This document shows, piece after piece, positions 16,710 to 25,882 of a stretch of 64,000 bases of DNA (the stretch's first letter is position 1; the number at the start of each line of letters is the position of its first letter). The DNA lies in NCBI RefSeq assembly GCF_019801965.1, contig NZ_JAHVIA010000001.1:186001-250000 (forward strand), in the 5' to 3' direction. The DNA comes from Salipiger bermudensis. GTDB lineage: Bacteria; Pseudomonadota; Alphaproteobacteria; Rhodobacterales; Rhodobacteraceae. Both the position numbers and the translations under genes were made by a program. The notes below the pieces were generated by a model, which did no database searches, had not been told where the DNA came from, and was given only the letters and a program-made list of their open reading frames with translations.

Positions 16710-18674
16710 ATGCTGCGCGCGCTCTTCCTCGCCCTCGCGCTGATCCTCGGCCTGTGCCTGCCCGCCTCGCGGGCCGTGGCGCAGGATGCCGGACAGGATC
16801 TGCAGGCGATCCTCCAGACCCACGCCGAGGAGGTCGCCAGCCCCGGCCGCCGCAGCGTCGGCACGGTGATCGACGCCCTCACCGCCTCCGGCCTGCCCGG
16901 GGTGCCGCTGTTCCTCGAACGCTGGGCCGACCGCAGCGTCTACCAGCGCAGCGGCGACGGGCTGTTCTACTACGCCGAGAAGCAGGGCAACGAGTATGCG
17001 CTCTCCGACATCGCCACCGGCGAAGCCGCCGGCACCGCGCCAGCCTCCGAGATGACCGAGATCCGCCCCAACGGCGGCGTGCGCCGGGTCATCGGCACCG
17101 CACTGGTGCAGTTCCAGCTCTCCGATCCCGACATCGCCCGCCGCACCGCCGCGCTCGATGCCATCTCCCGCAGCCCCGAGGCCGACCAGCTCGAGCCGCT
17201 GCGCAACTCGATCGAGGGCGAGACCGATGCCGGGCTGCTGGCCCGCAAGGAGCGGCTCGTGGGCATGCTCGCGGCGCGCTACGGCGACACGCAAGAGGCG
17301 CGCATCGCCGCCATCGAGGCGCTCTCCGATGCCATCGCCGTCGATGTGCGCGCGGTGCTGAACCAGATCCTGACCACCCGACCGGGCGTCGCAGCCGAAC
17401 TGCCCGAGGGCGCCAACATCGCCCGCACCCTCACCCCCGGGGACGATCTGACCGAGGCCGAAGCCTATGCCCAGCTGGTCGAGGCCGGGCTCGCCCCCGC
17501 CGCCCAGACGCCGGCCCAGATCAAGGCCGCGCTGACCGACAACATCGACGGCGGCAGCGTCGGCGGCGTCCCCATCGGTCAGCTCGCAACCGAGGCCGGG
17601 CGCGATCGTGCCTATGCCGCCCTTGCCGACGCCGGCACCGTGCCAGCGCGGGTGACCGAGGACGATGTCGAGACAGCCCTCGCCTCGCACGTGTTCTACG
17701 AGGAATACACCGAAAGCGACTCCGCGATCACCGACGCCGCGCGCGAAGCGCTCGACGAGATCGAGACCCGCGTGGCGCTGAACCAGGCGCTGGATCTCGG
17801 GCTCGACGCGCTGTCGCTGGCCTCGATCTATTTCCTCGCCGCCATCGGCCTCGCCATCACCTTCGGGGTGATGGGGGTGATCAACATGGCCCATGGCGAG
17901 TTCATCATGATGGGCGCCTATACCGGCTACGTGGTGCAGCAGATCATCCCCGATTACACCCTGAGCCTGATCGTGGCGTTGCCGCTGGCCTTCGCGGTGA
18001 CCTTCGGCGCCGGCGTGGCGATGGAGCGGCTGGTGATCCGCTGGCTCTACCACCGCCCGCTCGAGACCCTGCTCGCCACCTTCGGCATCTCCATCGCGCT
18101 GCAGCAGCTGGCGAAGAACATCTTCGGCACGCAGGCCCGCCCGCTGACCTCGCCCTCCTGGCTCGACGGCGCCTGGGTGATCAACGACGTGGTCTCGATC
18201 GCCAATATACGCATCGCGATCTTTGTGCTGGCGCTGATCTTCCTCGGGCTGATCCTCTTCGTGCTGAACAAGACCCGTCTCGGCCTTGAGGTCCGCGCGG
18301 TGACGCAGAACCCCGGCATGGCCGCCTCGATGGGCATCAACCCCGACAAGATCAACATGCTGACCTTCGGCCTCGGCTCAGGCATCGCCGGCATCGCCGG
18401 CGTCGCCATCGGGCTCTACGCCAAGGTCACCTCCGAGATGGGCGCCGACTACATCGTGCAGAGCTTCATGACCGTGGTCGTGGGCGGCGTCGGCAATGTC
18501 TGGGGCACGCTCGCCGGCGCCGGGCTGATCGGCATCCTCCAGAAGGGCATCGAGTTCTTCAACCCGTCCAACACGCTGGCGGCGCAGACCTACATGATCC
18601 TCTTCATCATCCTGTTCATCCAGTTCCGCCCCAAGGGCATCGTCGCCCTCAAGGGCCGTGCGGCGGGAGACTGA
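16710..18674 (+). CDS. urtB: Urea ABC transporter permease UrtB (long form)
   Basis: 654 residues. A signal peptide (MLRALFLALALILGLCLPAS, then RAVAQ) leads a large N-terminal extracytoplasmic region of about 350 residues with helical repeats of HEAT-like look. The C-terminal 270 residues are a branched-chain-type permease with membrane helices beginning at LALDLGLDALSLASIYFLAA, the GVMGVINMAHGEFIMMGAYTG motif and RAVTQNPGMAASMGI in the cytoplasmic EAA-like loop. It forms the channel with UrtC. The ATG at 16710 restores a clean signal peptide after AAAGG. It follows urtA by 95 bp. The 193 bp to urtC hold a repeat element. Confidence 0.93.
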   Translation: MLRALFLALALILGLCLPASRAVAQDAGQDLQAILQTHAEEVASPGRRSVGTVIDALTASGLPGVPLFLERWADRSVYQRSGDGLFYYAEKQGNEYALSDIATGEAAGTAPASEMTEIRPNGGVRRVIGTALVQFQLSDPDIARRTAALDAISRSPEADQLEPLRNSIEGETDAGLLARKERLVGMLAARYGDTQEARIAAIEALSDAIAVDVRAVLNQILTTRPGVAAELPEGANIARTLTPGDDLTEAEAYAQLVEAGLAPAAQTPAQIKAALTDNIDGGSVGGVPIGQLATEAGRDRAYAALADAGTVPARVTEDDVETALASHVFYEEYTESDSAITDAAREALDEIETRVALNQALDLGLDALSLASIYFLAAIGLAITFGVMGVINMAHGEFIMMGAYTGYVVQQIIPDYTLSLIVALPLAFAVTFGAGVAMERLVIRWLYHRPLETLLATFGISIALQQLAKNIFGTQARPLTSPSWLDGAWVINDVVSIANIRIAIFVLALIFLGLILFVLNKTRLGLEVRAVTQNPGMAASMGINPDKINMLTFGLGSGIAGIAGVAIGLYAKVTSEMGADYIVQSFMTVVVGGVGNVWGTLAGAGLIGILQKGIEFFNPSNTLAAQTYMILFIILFIQFRPKGIVALKGRAAGD

Positions 18675-18724
18675 GCATGCGCGCATCTGTCCCGAACACC
18701 GCACCCGGCCGCGAAATCCGGCCT

Positions 18725-18841
18725 GCCTCCGGCGGGGATATTTGCAGCCAGAAGAAGCTGCAGGCCGCGCCCCTGATTTCTTCTGGCCGAAAATATCCCG
18801 GGGGTGAGCGCGCCCCGGCGCGCGAAGGGGGCAGCGCCCCC
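18725..18841. repeat. Intergenic repeat unit, copy a (two facing boxes plus hairpin)
   Basis: Between urtB and urtC. A forward box GGCGGGGATATTT...CCAGAAGAAG (18731-18756) faces an inverted box (18777-18805, TTCTTCTGG...AATATCCCGGGGG). These are followed by a perfect hairpin GGGGGC-AGC-GCCCCC at 18827-18841. Related units occur at 24578-24652 and 28169-28233. The element lies inside an operon and is non-coding. Confidence 0.75.
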
Positions 18842-18867
18842 TCCCTGACCAGCGAAAGGGCCCTCGC

Positions 18868-20106
18868 ATGACCCGAACCTTCCTGACGCAGAACCGCTCG
18901 GTGTTCTGGTTCCTGCTGGCGCTGGGGATCTTCGCCCTGATCGTCACCGTGCTTTCCGAGGCCGCCGGCAACGGCATGATCTCGACGAGCTTCGTCAAGA
19001 CGCTCGGCAAGACGCTCTGCCTGATGCTCGTCGCCGTGGCGATGGACGTGGTCTGGGGCTACACTGGCATCCTCAGCCTCGGCCACATGGCCTTCTTCGG
19101 GCTTGGCGGCTACATGATCGGCATGTGGCTGATGTATGCCCGCACCGAGATCATCGTCACCGAGAGCCTGCTCGCCGCCGCCATCCCGCCGACCCCGCAG
19201 GAAATCCACGACTCCATCGGCACACAGATCTTCGGCGTGGTGGGCAGCTCGGAATTCCCCGCGGTATGGATCTTCGCCCACAGCTTCTGGCTGCAGATTG
19301 CCATGGTCGTGCTGGTCCCCGGCCTGCTGGCGCTGGTCTTCGGCTGGCTCGCCTTCCGCAGCCGGGTCACCGGCGTCTATCTCTCGATCCTGACTCAGGC
19401 GATGACGCTGGCGCTGTCGCTCTACCTGTTCCAGAACGAGAGCGGGCTGCGCGGCAACAACGGCCTTTCGGGCCTGCAGAACCTGCCCGGGCTCGACGAC
19501 GTGCCGCAGGCGACGCTGTCGATCGCCTTCTTCTGGGCCTCGGCCGTGGCGCTTGGGCTGGGCTATGTGCTCTTTGCCTGGGTCACCTCGGGCAAGTTTG
19601 GCTCGGTGATCCGCGGCATCCGCGACAACGAGAGTCGGGTGCGCTTCCTCGGCTACCATGTCGAGGGCTACAAGCTCTTCGTCTTCACCCTGACCGGCAT
19701 CGTCGCAGGCATCGCCGGCGCGCTCTACTACCCGCAGGCCGGCATCATCAACCCGAACGAGATCGCCCCCATCGCCTCGATCTACCTCGCGGTCTGGGTC
19801 GCCATCGGCGGGCGGGGTCGGCTCTACGGCGCGGCGCTCGGCGCGGCCTTCGTGTCGCTGCTGTCGAGCTGGTTCACCTCCGGTGCGGTGCCCTCGGTGC
19901 CGCTCGGCTTCTACACCATCCAGTGGACCGACTGGTGGCTGGTGCTGCTCGGCGTAAGCTTCGTCGCGGTGACGCTGCTGGCGCCCAAGGGTATCGGCGG
20001 GCTGTTCGATCTCGTCACCACGCGCCACCCGGTGCCCGAGCGGATCGGCGATTTCGGGCCCGACAAGGGCGCGCGCCGCACCGTCGAGGGGGAGGAAGAG
20101 AAATGA
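18868..20106 (+). CDS. urtC: Urea ABC transporter permease UrtC
   Basis: 412 residues with about ten hydrophobic segments of the LivM-type permease fold. The family motif VWGYTGILSLGHMAFFGLGGYMIG-type region is at about 57-80, and the cytoplasmic coupling loop VIRGIRDNESRVRFLGY lies in the second half. It pairs with UrtB to move urea across the inner membrane. The stop overlaps the urtD start (ATGA), so UrtC and UrtD are translationally coupled. The ATG at 18868 is preceded by GCGAAAGGG. Confidence 0.94.
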   Translation: MTRTFLTQNRSVFWFLLALGIFALIVTVLSEAAGNGMISTSFVKTLGKTLCLMLVAVAMDVVWGYTGILSLGHMAFFGLGGYMIGMWLMYARTEIIVTESLLAAAIPPTPQEIHDSIGTQIFGVVGSSEFPAVWIFAHSFWLQIAMVVLVPGLLALVFGWLAFRSRVTGVYLSILTQAMTLALSLYLFQNESGLRGNNGLSGLQNLPGLDDVPQATLSIAFFWASAVALGLGYVLFAWVTSGKFGSVIRGIRDNESRVRFLGYHVEGYKLFVFTLTGIVAGIAGALYYPQAGIINPNEIAPIASIYLAVWVAIGGRGRLYGAALGAAFVSLLSSWFTSGAVPSVPLGFYTIQWTDWWLVLLGVSFVAVTLLAPKGIGGLFDLVTTRHPVPERIGDFGPDKGARRTVEGEEEK

Positions 20107-20843
20107 AGACGCTTCTCGAAATGTCCGGCGTGTCGGTGAGCTTCGACGGGTTTAAGGCGATCAACAACCTGAGCTTCCGCATCGGCGAGCCCGAGCTGCG
20201 CGCCATTATCGGCCCCAACGGCGCCGGCAAGACCACCTTCATGGACATCATCACCGGCAAGACCCGGCCCGACGAGGGCACGGTGATCTACGGCGAGAAA
20301 TCGATCTCGCTGCTGAAGATGTCGGAAAGCCAGATCGCGATGGCCGGCGTCGGGCGCAAGTTCCAGAAACCCACCGTGTTCGAGGCCCAGACCGTGCGCG
20401 AGAACCTCGCCATGGCGCTGAAGAACAAGCGCGGGCCGTTCGATGTCTTGCTCTACCGGAAGACCAGGCGCGGCGCCGAGCGCATCGAGGAACTGGCCGA
20501 GATCATCGGCCTGACCGACGCCCTGCCCCGCGTCGCCGGTGAGCTGAGCCACGGTCAGAAGCAATGGCTCGAGATCGGCATGCTGCTGGCCCAGGACCCG
20601 CGCCTGCTGCTGGTCGATGAGCCTGCCGCCGGCATGACGCCCGCCGAGCGCGAGCACACCACCGATCTTCTCAAGCGCGCCGCCGAGAAGCATGCGGTGG
20701 TCGTGGTCGAGCACGACATGGAGTTCATCCGCCGACTCGACTGCCGGGTGACGGTGCTCTGCGAGGGCTCGGTGCTGGCCGAGGGCTCGCTCGATCACGT
20801 GACCTCGAACCCCGAGGTCATCGAAGTCTATCTCGGGCGCTGA
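20103..20843 (+). CDS. urtD: Urea ABC transporter ATPase UrtD
   Basis: 246 residues, LivG-type ATPase. Walker A GPNGAGKTT is near residue 40, Q-loop GRKFQKPTVFE is typical of UrtD, the signature is the variant LSHGQKQWLEIG, and Walker B is LLLVDEPAAGMTP, followed by the VVVEHDMEF H-loop. It hydrolyses ATP with UrtE to drive uptake. It starts inside the urtC stop codon. A 100-bp gap separates it from urtE. Confidence 0.94.
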   Translation: MKTLLEMSGVSVSFDGFKAINNLSFRIGEPELRAIIGPNGAGKTTFMDIITGKTRPDEGTVIYGEKSISLLKMSESQIAMAGVGRKFQKPTVFEAQTVRENLAMALKNKRGPFDVLLYRKTRRGAERIEELAEIIGLTDALPRVAGELSHGQKQWLEIGMLLAQDPRLLLVDEPAAGMTPAEREHTTDLLKRAAEKHAVVVVEHDMEFIRRLDCRVTVLCEGSVLAEGSLDHVTSNPEVIEVYLGR

Positions 20844-20943
20844 ACGTGGCGCCCGCCAGATCCTTCCGCACGCCCCCGCAGCCCTCGCCCGAGGCGGCTG
20901 GGGCGCGGCGCCGATCAAGACCCGGACGGGCAGGAGACAGAAC

Positions 20944-21639
20944 ATGCTGAGCGTCGAGAACCTCACCCTGCATTACGGCCAGAGCCAGATCCTGCACGGC
21001 ATCTCGCTCACCGCCGAGCCCGGCAAGGTCACCGCGGTGACCGGCACCAATGGCGTGGGTAAGACCTCGCTTCTGAAGGCCATCGCCGGGCGTCACCCCT
21101 ATTCGGGCGGCACCATCACGCTCGACGGCAAGCCGCTCAACCACCTCACCGCCTTTCAGGCCGGACGCGCCGGCATCGCCTACGTGCCGCAGGGGCGCGA
21201 GGTGTTCCCGCTGCTGACCGTGCAGGAGAACCTTGAGACCGGCTTCGCCTGCCTGCCGCGCTCCGAGCACAAGGTGCCCGAGCACATCTTCGAGCTGTTC
21301 CCGATCCTCAAGGATTTCCTGCATCGCCGCGGCGGCGACCTCTCGGGCGGCCAGCAGCAGCAGCTCGCCATCGCGCGGGCGCTGATCTCGCGGCCACGGG
21401 TGCTGCTGCTCGACGAACCGACCGAGGGCATCCAGCCCAACATCATCCAGCAGATCGGCCGGGTGATCTCGCAGCTGCGCGACCAGGGCGACATGGCGAT
21501 CATCCTCGTGGAGCAGTATTTCGATTTCATGTGGGGGCTGGCCGACAGCTTCGTCGCGGTGACGCGGGGAGAGGTTGCGCTCTCCGGTAGAGCGGGCGAG
21601 ATCGACCGCGAGGCATTGCTGGCCAAGGTGTCGATCTGA
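20944..21639 (+). CDS. urtE: Urea ABC transporter ATPase UrtE
   Basis: 231 residues, LivF-type ATPase: short Walker A variant GTNGVGKTS near 38, PQGREVFPLLTVQENL after the Q-loop, signature LSGGQQQQLAIARAL, Walker B VLLLDEPTEGIQPNIIQQIG, a phrase characteristic of UrtE, and H-loop VEQYFDF. It forms the ATPase dimer with UrtD. It is the last urt gene; no urease or urea-carboxylase gene follows in the window. GGCAGGAGACAGAAC gives a good ribosome site. Confidence 0.94.
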   Translation: MLSVENLTLHYGQSQILHGISLTAEPGKVTAVTGTNGVGKTSLLKAIAGRHPYSGGTITLDGKPLNHLTAFQAGRAGIAYVPQGREVFPLLTVQENLETGFACLPRSEHKVPEHIFELFPILKDFLHRRGGDLSGGQQQQLAIARALISRPRVLLLDEPTEGIQPNIIQQIGRVISQLRDQGDMAIILVEQYFDFMWGLADSFVAVTRGEVALSGRAGEIDREALLAKVSI

Positions 21640-21701
21640 CGGTTTATCGCTAACTTGCCGCACTGCGGCAGATTTTTCCCTTGCCCAAATCGCTTTGAGA
21701 G

Positions 21702-21727
21702 ACAACTCTCCGGCACGGGAGAGTTGT
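21702..21727 (+). terminator. Possible terminator hairpin after urtE
   Basis: ACAACTCTCC (21702-21711) pairs with GGAGAGTTGT (21718-21727) around a 6-nt loop, about 60 bp after the urtE stop. Only a short TTT run overlaps its 3' end, so termination strength is uncertain. Confidence 0.4.
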
Positions 21728-21750
21728 TTGCATGCTGCTATCGGCAAACA
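21725..21750. promoter_or_regulatory. Inverted repeat upstream of the sugar-type ABC operon
   Basis: TGTTTGC (21725-21731) and GCAAACA (21744-21750) form a dyad with a 12-bp spacer, about 145 bp before the substrate-binding-protein gene. It could be an operator, but no regulator gene is adjacent and it partly overlaps the urtE hairpin. Confidence 0.25.
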
Positions 21751-21895
21751 GAATGAGAGGCGAGACACGGCCCGCGCGATACCGCGTGGCGCGTAAGTTC
21801 ACCCCAACCCGAATTTTGACAGTCCGTCGTTGCCCGGCCCCGGGCGGCGCGCCCGTTGTTTTACCGATTGTCTTGCACGTTCACAGGAGGACCCC

Positions 21896-23248
21896 ATGAC
21901 ATCCATGCGCAAACCGCTGCTCGGCAGCGTCGCGATGGCCCTGGCGCTGAGCGCCGGCGCCGCCGGGGCGGAGACCATCCGCTTCTGGACCACCGAGGAG
22001 CAGCCCGAGCGCCTCGCGCGGCAGGAGGCGATGGCCCAGGAATTCGGCGAGGCCTCGGGTCACACCGTCGAGGTCATCCCGGTGACCGAGAGCGAGCTCG
22101 GCACCCGTGCCACCGCCGCCTATGCCGCCGGCGATCTTCCGGACGTGATCTACCACCCGCTTGCGCTGGCCCTGCCCTGGGCCGAGGCCGGCATTCTCGA
22201 CCCTGACGCTGCGACCGACGTGATCGAGGATCTCGACCCCGAGACCTTCGCCTCCGGCGCGCTCGAGATGGCACGCTTCGACGACGGCAGCTGGGCCTCG
22301 GTCCCCGCCGATGGCTGGACCCAGATGATCGTCTACCGCGCCGATCTCTTCGAGGAAGCCGGCCTGGAGCCGCCGACTTCCTACGCCGCCGTCGAGACCG
22401 CGCTGGAAGCGCTGCACAACCCGCCGGAAATGTATGGCTTCGTCGCCGCCACCAAGGTCGACGAGTCGTTCATGAGCCAGGTGCTCGAGCATGTCTTCCT
22501 TGCCAATGGCGTCAGTCCCGTCGGCGCAGACGGCTTCGCGCCGCTCGACGAGGCCGCCACCACCGAGGTGCTGGAGTTCTACAAGGCCATCGCCGAGGCC
22601 TCGCCTCCGGGCGATCTCTACTGGGACCAGTCGCGTACGCTCTACTTCTCGGGCAACGCCGCGATGATCATCTGGTCGCCCTTCATCCTCGACGAGCTGG
22701 CTGGCCTGCGCGACAGCGCCCCGCCCACCATCAACGATGACCCGACCTCGACCGAGCTGGCCTCGATGACCGGCATCGTGACCAACTTTTCCGGCCCGTC
22801 GAACCAGGATGGTGCCGCCTGGGCCTCGATCAACATGTTCGGCATCACCGGCGACGCCCAGACCGACGCCGCCATCGAGTTCGTGAAATACTCGATGGAC
22901 GAGGGCTATGTCGACACGCTGGCCATCGCGCCCGAGGGCAAGTTCCCGATCCGCCGCGGCAACGCCGACGATGCCGAGGCCTTCGTCAACGCCTGGTCCG
23001 AACTGCCGGTGGGCGTCGACCGCAAGGCGGCGCTGAGCGATCTCTACCCGCAGGAGATGATCGACGAGATCGTCGCCGGGCTCGACGTGGCCCAGCGCTG
23101 GGGCGTCGAGGACGGCCAGCTTGCGCTGGCCTCGAAGATGATCGGCAGCCAGGCGCTGAACCGCGTGGTGCGCGAGTATATCGACGGCCAGATCGACGCC
23201 AGCGCGGCGGTCGAGAAGCTCAACAGCGAGCTCAGCGCCATCCAGTAA
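21896..23248 (+). CDS. ABC transporter extracellular solute-binding protein, family 1 (sugar/osmolyte type)
   Basis: 450 residues. A Sec signal peptide (MTSMRKPLLGSVAMALALSA, then GAAGAE) is followed by TIRFWTTEEQPERLARQEAM and DVIYHPLALALPWAEAGIL, a carbohydrate-type binding-protein (MalE/UgpB-like) layout. LFEEAGLEPPTSYAAVETAL is typical of the hinge region. The ATG at 21896 follows AGGAGG. It heads an operon with two permeases, a GH63-like hydrolase and an ATPase. The hydrolase suggests the ligand is a glycosylated compatible solute such as glucosyl- or mannosylglycerate; this is inferred from context. Confidence 0.9.
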   Translation: MTSMRKPLLGSVAMALALSAGAAGAETIRFWTTEEQPERLARQEAMAQEFGEASGHTVEVIPVTESELGTRATAAYAAGDLPDVIYHPLALALPWAEAGILDPDAATDVIEDLDPETFASGALEMARFDDGSWASVPADGWTQMIVYRADLFEEAGLEPPTSYAAVETALEALHNPPEMYGFVAATKVDESFMSQVLEHVFLANGVSPVGADGFAPLDEAATTEVLEFYKAIAEASPPGDLYWDQSRTLYFSGNAAMIIWSPFILDELAGLRDSAPPTINDDPTSTELASMTGIVTNFSGPSNQDGAAWASINMFGITGDAQTDAAIEFVKYSMDEGYVDTLAIAPEGKFPIRRGNADDAEAFVNAWSELPVGVDRKAALSDLYPQEMIDEIVAGLDVAQRWGVEDGQLALASKMIGSQALNRVVREYIDGQIDASAAVEKLNSELSAIQ

Positions 23249-23310
23249 GGCGCCCCGCCCTCCCCGGCGCGCCGCCGGAGAGGGCTCCGCATTCGACAGA
23301 CGAGGGCGAG

Positions 23311-24552
23311 ATGACCGACGCCACCCCTCCCATTGGCACCGGCCCGCTGGCGAAGCGCGAGGCGCGGCTGGCCTGGGGCCTGCTGTTCCCGACGCTGGCG
23401 GCGGTGTCGCTGGTGGTAATCCTGCCGCTGCTGGCGGTGTTCTGGATCAGCTTCAAGCCGGTGACCCTGGCCGACCTGCGCCCGCCCACGCCGATCGTGC
23501 GCGAGGACATCCGCGGCGATCTCGAGGCGCCGGGTGACGAGGCCACGCTGCGCTATCGGCTGCGCAACTCCTCGCAGGATCAGCCGATCCTCGGGGTGAC
23601 GCTGAGCGACGCCTGGCCCGAGGGGCTCGAGGCCGGCGAGCTCGACCCGGCCTGCGCCATCGCGGACGGCCGGCTGGACTGCGATTTCGGCGACTGGGAG
23701 GGTGGCCAGCGGGTCACCCTGCAGATCCCGGTGACCGCGAGCGAGACCTATCTCGCCGGCCCTCCGGCAACCGACAGTGCCCCCGAAATGAGCGGCAGCG
23801 CCACCAACGTGCTGACCAGCTTCGACTTCACCGTCGAAAATTTCGTCCGCATCTTCGACGGCGACGAGTTCTGGTCGGTGCTGGGAGTGACGCTGTTCTA
23901 CACCATCTTCGGCACGCTGGGCGCACTGGTGATGGGGCTCTTCGCTGCCATGCTGCTCAACAAGTCCTTCAAGGGACAGGGCATCCTGCGCGGGCTTTAC
24001 CTGTTTCCCTATGTCGCGCCGGTGATCGCGGTGGCCTTTGCCTGGATCCTGCTCTTCGATCCGTTCTCGGGCTCGGCCAACGCCCTGCTCTTGCAGATGG
24101 GCGTGACCACGCAGGCGATCAATTTCTTCGGCGAGCGCCCCCTGGCGCTGATCATGGTGACGCTGTTCGAGATCTGGCGCTATTTCCCTCTCAGCTTCCT
24201 GTTCATCCTGGCCCGGATGCAGTCGATCGATCACGACATGTACGAGGCCGCCGACATGGACGGTGCCTCGCCGTTCCAGAAATTCTGGTACCTGTCGCTT
24301 CCGCAGCTTTTGGGCATCCTGTCGGTGCTGTTCCTGCTGCGCTTCATCTGGACCTTCAACAAGTTCGACGACATCTTCCTGCTCACCGGCGGCAACGCCG
24401 GCACGCGGGTGCTGACGGTGAACGTCTATGAGCAGGCCTTCGCGCTGTCGAATATCGGCGCAGGCGCGGCGGTCGCGGTGGTGATCTTCTGCTGCCTGCT
24501 GCTGTTCTCGGTGTTCTTCTTCCGGGTGATGAGCCGGGAGGAAGGGCTGTGA
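23311..24552 (+). CDS. ABC transporter permease (MalF-like) with large periplasmic insert
   Basis: 413 residues. A first membrane helix (about 21-47) is followed by a soluble segment of about 120 residues (55-170) before the remaining five or so helices. The insert contains ATLRYRLRNSSQDQPILGVT then LSDAWPEGLEAGELDPACAI, resembling the immunoglobulin-like DUF11 repeat fold. The cytoplasmic EAA loop (EAADMDGASPFQKFWYLSLP) identifies it as a binding-protein-dependent permease. The MalF P2 loop is a known precedent for a periplasmic Ig-like insert contacting the binding protein. It follows the binding-protein gene by 62 bp. Confidence 0.9.
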   Translation: MTDATPPIGTGPLAKREARLAWGLLFPTLAAVSLVVILPLLAVFWISFKPVTLADLRPPTPIVREDIRGDLEAPGDEATLRYRLRNSSQDQPILGVTLSDAWPEGLEAGELDPACAIADGRLDCDFGDWEGGQRVTLQIPVTASETYLAGPPATDSAPEMSGSATNVLTSFDFTVENFVRIFDGDEFWSVLGVTLFYTIFGTLGALVMGLFAAMLLNKSFKGQGILRGLYLFPYVAPVIAVAFAWILLFDPFSGSANALLLQMGVTTQAINFFGERPLALIMVTLFEIWRYFPLSFLFILARMQSIDHDMYEAADMDGASPFQKFWYLSLPQLLGILSVLFLLRFIWTFNKFDDIFLLTGGNAGTRVLTVNVYEQAFALSNIGAGAAVAVVIFCCLLLFSVFFFRVMSREEGL

Positions 24553-24577
24553 GCGTGGCGCAGGTGGTGAGGGTGTT

Positions 24578-24652
24578 GAGGGGCGCTGCCCCTCTGCCGC
24601 CCGGGGGCCGGCATTCACCCCGAGGTATTTTTGAACCAGAGAAGATCAGGGG
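24578..24652. repeat. Intergenic repeat unit, copy b (hairpin then box)
   Basis: Fills most of the gap between the two permease genes. The hairpin GAGGGGC-GCT-GCCCCTC (24578-24594) is followed by CCCCGAGGTATTT and CCAGAGAAG (24621-24646). Order and strand are the reverse complement of copy c at 28169-28233. Confidence 0.75.
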
Positions 24653-24658
24653 GGCGGC

Positions 24659-25882
24659 ATGAAACTCCTGCGGCATGGATATCTGACCGGGCCCATTTTG
24701 GGGGCGCTGTGGTCGCTGGTGGTGGCCACGACGGTGGCGGTGGCGATGAGCCTGTTCACCGGTGACGCCTTCCGTCCGACGCTCTGGGGCGGGCTGATCG
24801 CCGGCGTGGCGCTGGGGCTGGCCTGCCTGCGCTTCGGCGGGCGGCAGCGGCTGCTGGCACCGCTTGCGGTGGCGCTCGCTCTGCTGGCGCTGAGCGCGGT
24901 GGCGGGCATCGGCCCGCTCGAGATCGGCGAGGGCAGCGCACCGCTGGCCGCCTGGACCGGGCGCGTGGCGACGATCGGCTTCACCGGGCTCGGGCTCTGG
25001 CTGATCCTCGAGGAACTGCGCCCGGGCGCCCTTACCCGGCACGAGTTCGAGGAGGCGGTGATCCGCTTCCTTACCGGCTTCGGCTATATCTTCTTCACCG
25101 CCATCGTGCTTATCCCGTTCTACGTCATGGTGATGACCAGCCTGAAGAACCAGTCCGAGCTGATGGCCAACCCGCTCGATTTCACCATCGACCTGAGCCG
25201 CGGCGCCGAGCTGTTCCGCAGCTATTCCGAGCTGATGACGCAATACAGCTTTGGTCGCTACCTGTGGACCAGCTTCTACGTCTCCGTGCTGACCGTGCTG
25301 ATCACGCTGGCCTTCGCCATCCCCGGCGCCTACGCGGTGGCGCGGCTGCGCTTCAAGGGACAGGCGCTGTTCTCGCGCTCGATCCTGCTCATTTACATGG
25401 TGCCGATGATCGTTCTGGCGCTGCCGATCTACATCGCGTTCTCCATGACCGGGCTGCGCAACACCATCTTCGGCATCGTGATGATCTACCCGGTGACCAC
25501 GATCCCGGTGGCGCTCTACATGCTGCAGGGCTACTTCCGCGGCCTGCCGGCGGAGATCGAGGAGGCCGGGCTGATGGACGGTCTGAGCCGGCTCAAGGTG
25601 ATCTGGCAGATCACCCTGCCGCTGTCGCTCCCGGCGCTGGCCAGCGTCTCGCTCTACGTCTTCATGATCGCGTGGAACGAGTTCCTGCTGGCCTTCATGC
25701 TGCTCGACGATCCGTCGAAATACACCCTGACCCGCGGCATCGCCTCGCTGAACTCCTCGGAGGTGCCGCGTCAGCACCTGATGGCGGGATCGGTGATCGC
25801 CACGGTGCCGATCATGGTGCTGTTCCTCGGGCTCGAGCGCTTCATGACCAAGGGGCTCACCGCCGGGTCGGTGAAGGGATGA
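24659..25882 (+). CDS. ABC transporter permease (MalG-like) with extra N-terminal membrane region
   Basis: 407 residues. The C-terminal 280 residues are an ordinary MalG-type permease with the EAA loop EEAGLMDGLSRLKVIWQITLP and a final AGSVKG. The first about 120 residues add three or four hydrophobic helices (LTGPILGALWSLVVATTVAV, LIAGVALGLACL, LLAPLAVALALLALSAVAG) not found in typical 280-residue members. The role of this extension is unknown. The stop overlaps the start of the GH63-like gene (ATGA). Confidence 0.88.
   Translation: MKLLRHGYLTGPILGALWSLVVATTVAVAMSLFTGDAFRPTLWGGLIAGVALGLACLRFGGRQRLLAPLAVALALLALSAVAGIGPLEIGEGSAPLAAWTGRVATIGFTGLGLWLILEELRPGALTRHEFEEAVIRFLTGFGYIFFTAIVLIPFYVMVMTSLKNQSELMANPLDFTIDLSRGAELFRSYSELMTQYSFGRYLWTSFYVSVLTVLITLAFAIPGAYAVARLRFKGQALFSRSILLIYMVPMIVLALPIYIAFSMTGLRNTIFGIVMIYPVTTIPVALYMLQGYFRGLPAEIEEAGLMDGLSRLKVIWQITLPLSLPALASVSLYVFMIAWNEFLLAFMLLDDPSKYTLTRGIASLNSSEVPRQHLMAGSVIATVPIMVLFLGLERFMTKGLTAGSVKG

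Noticed and set aside
18677-18871. Small plus-strand frame between urtB and urtC
   Set aside because: It is composed entirely of the repeat element and hairpin, with no ribosome site or domain.
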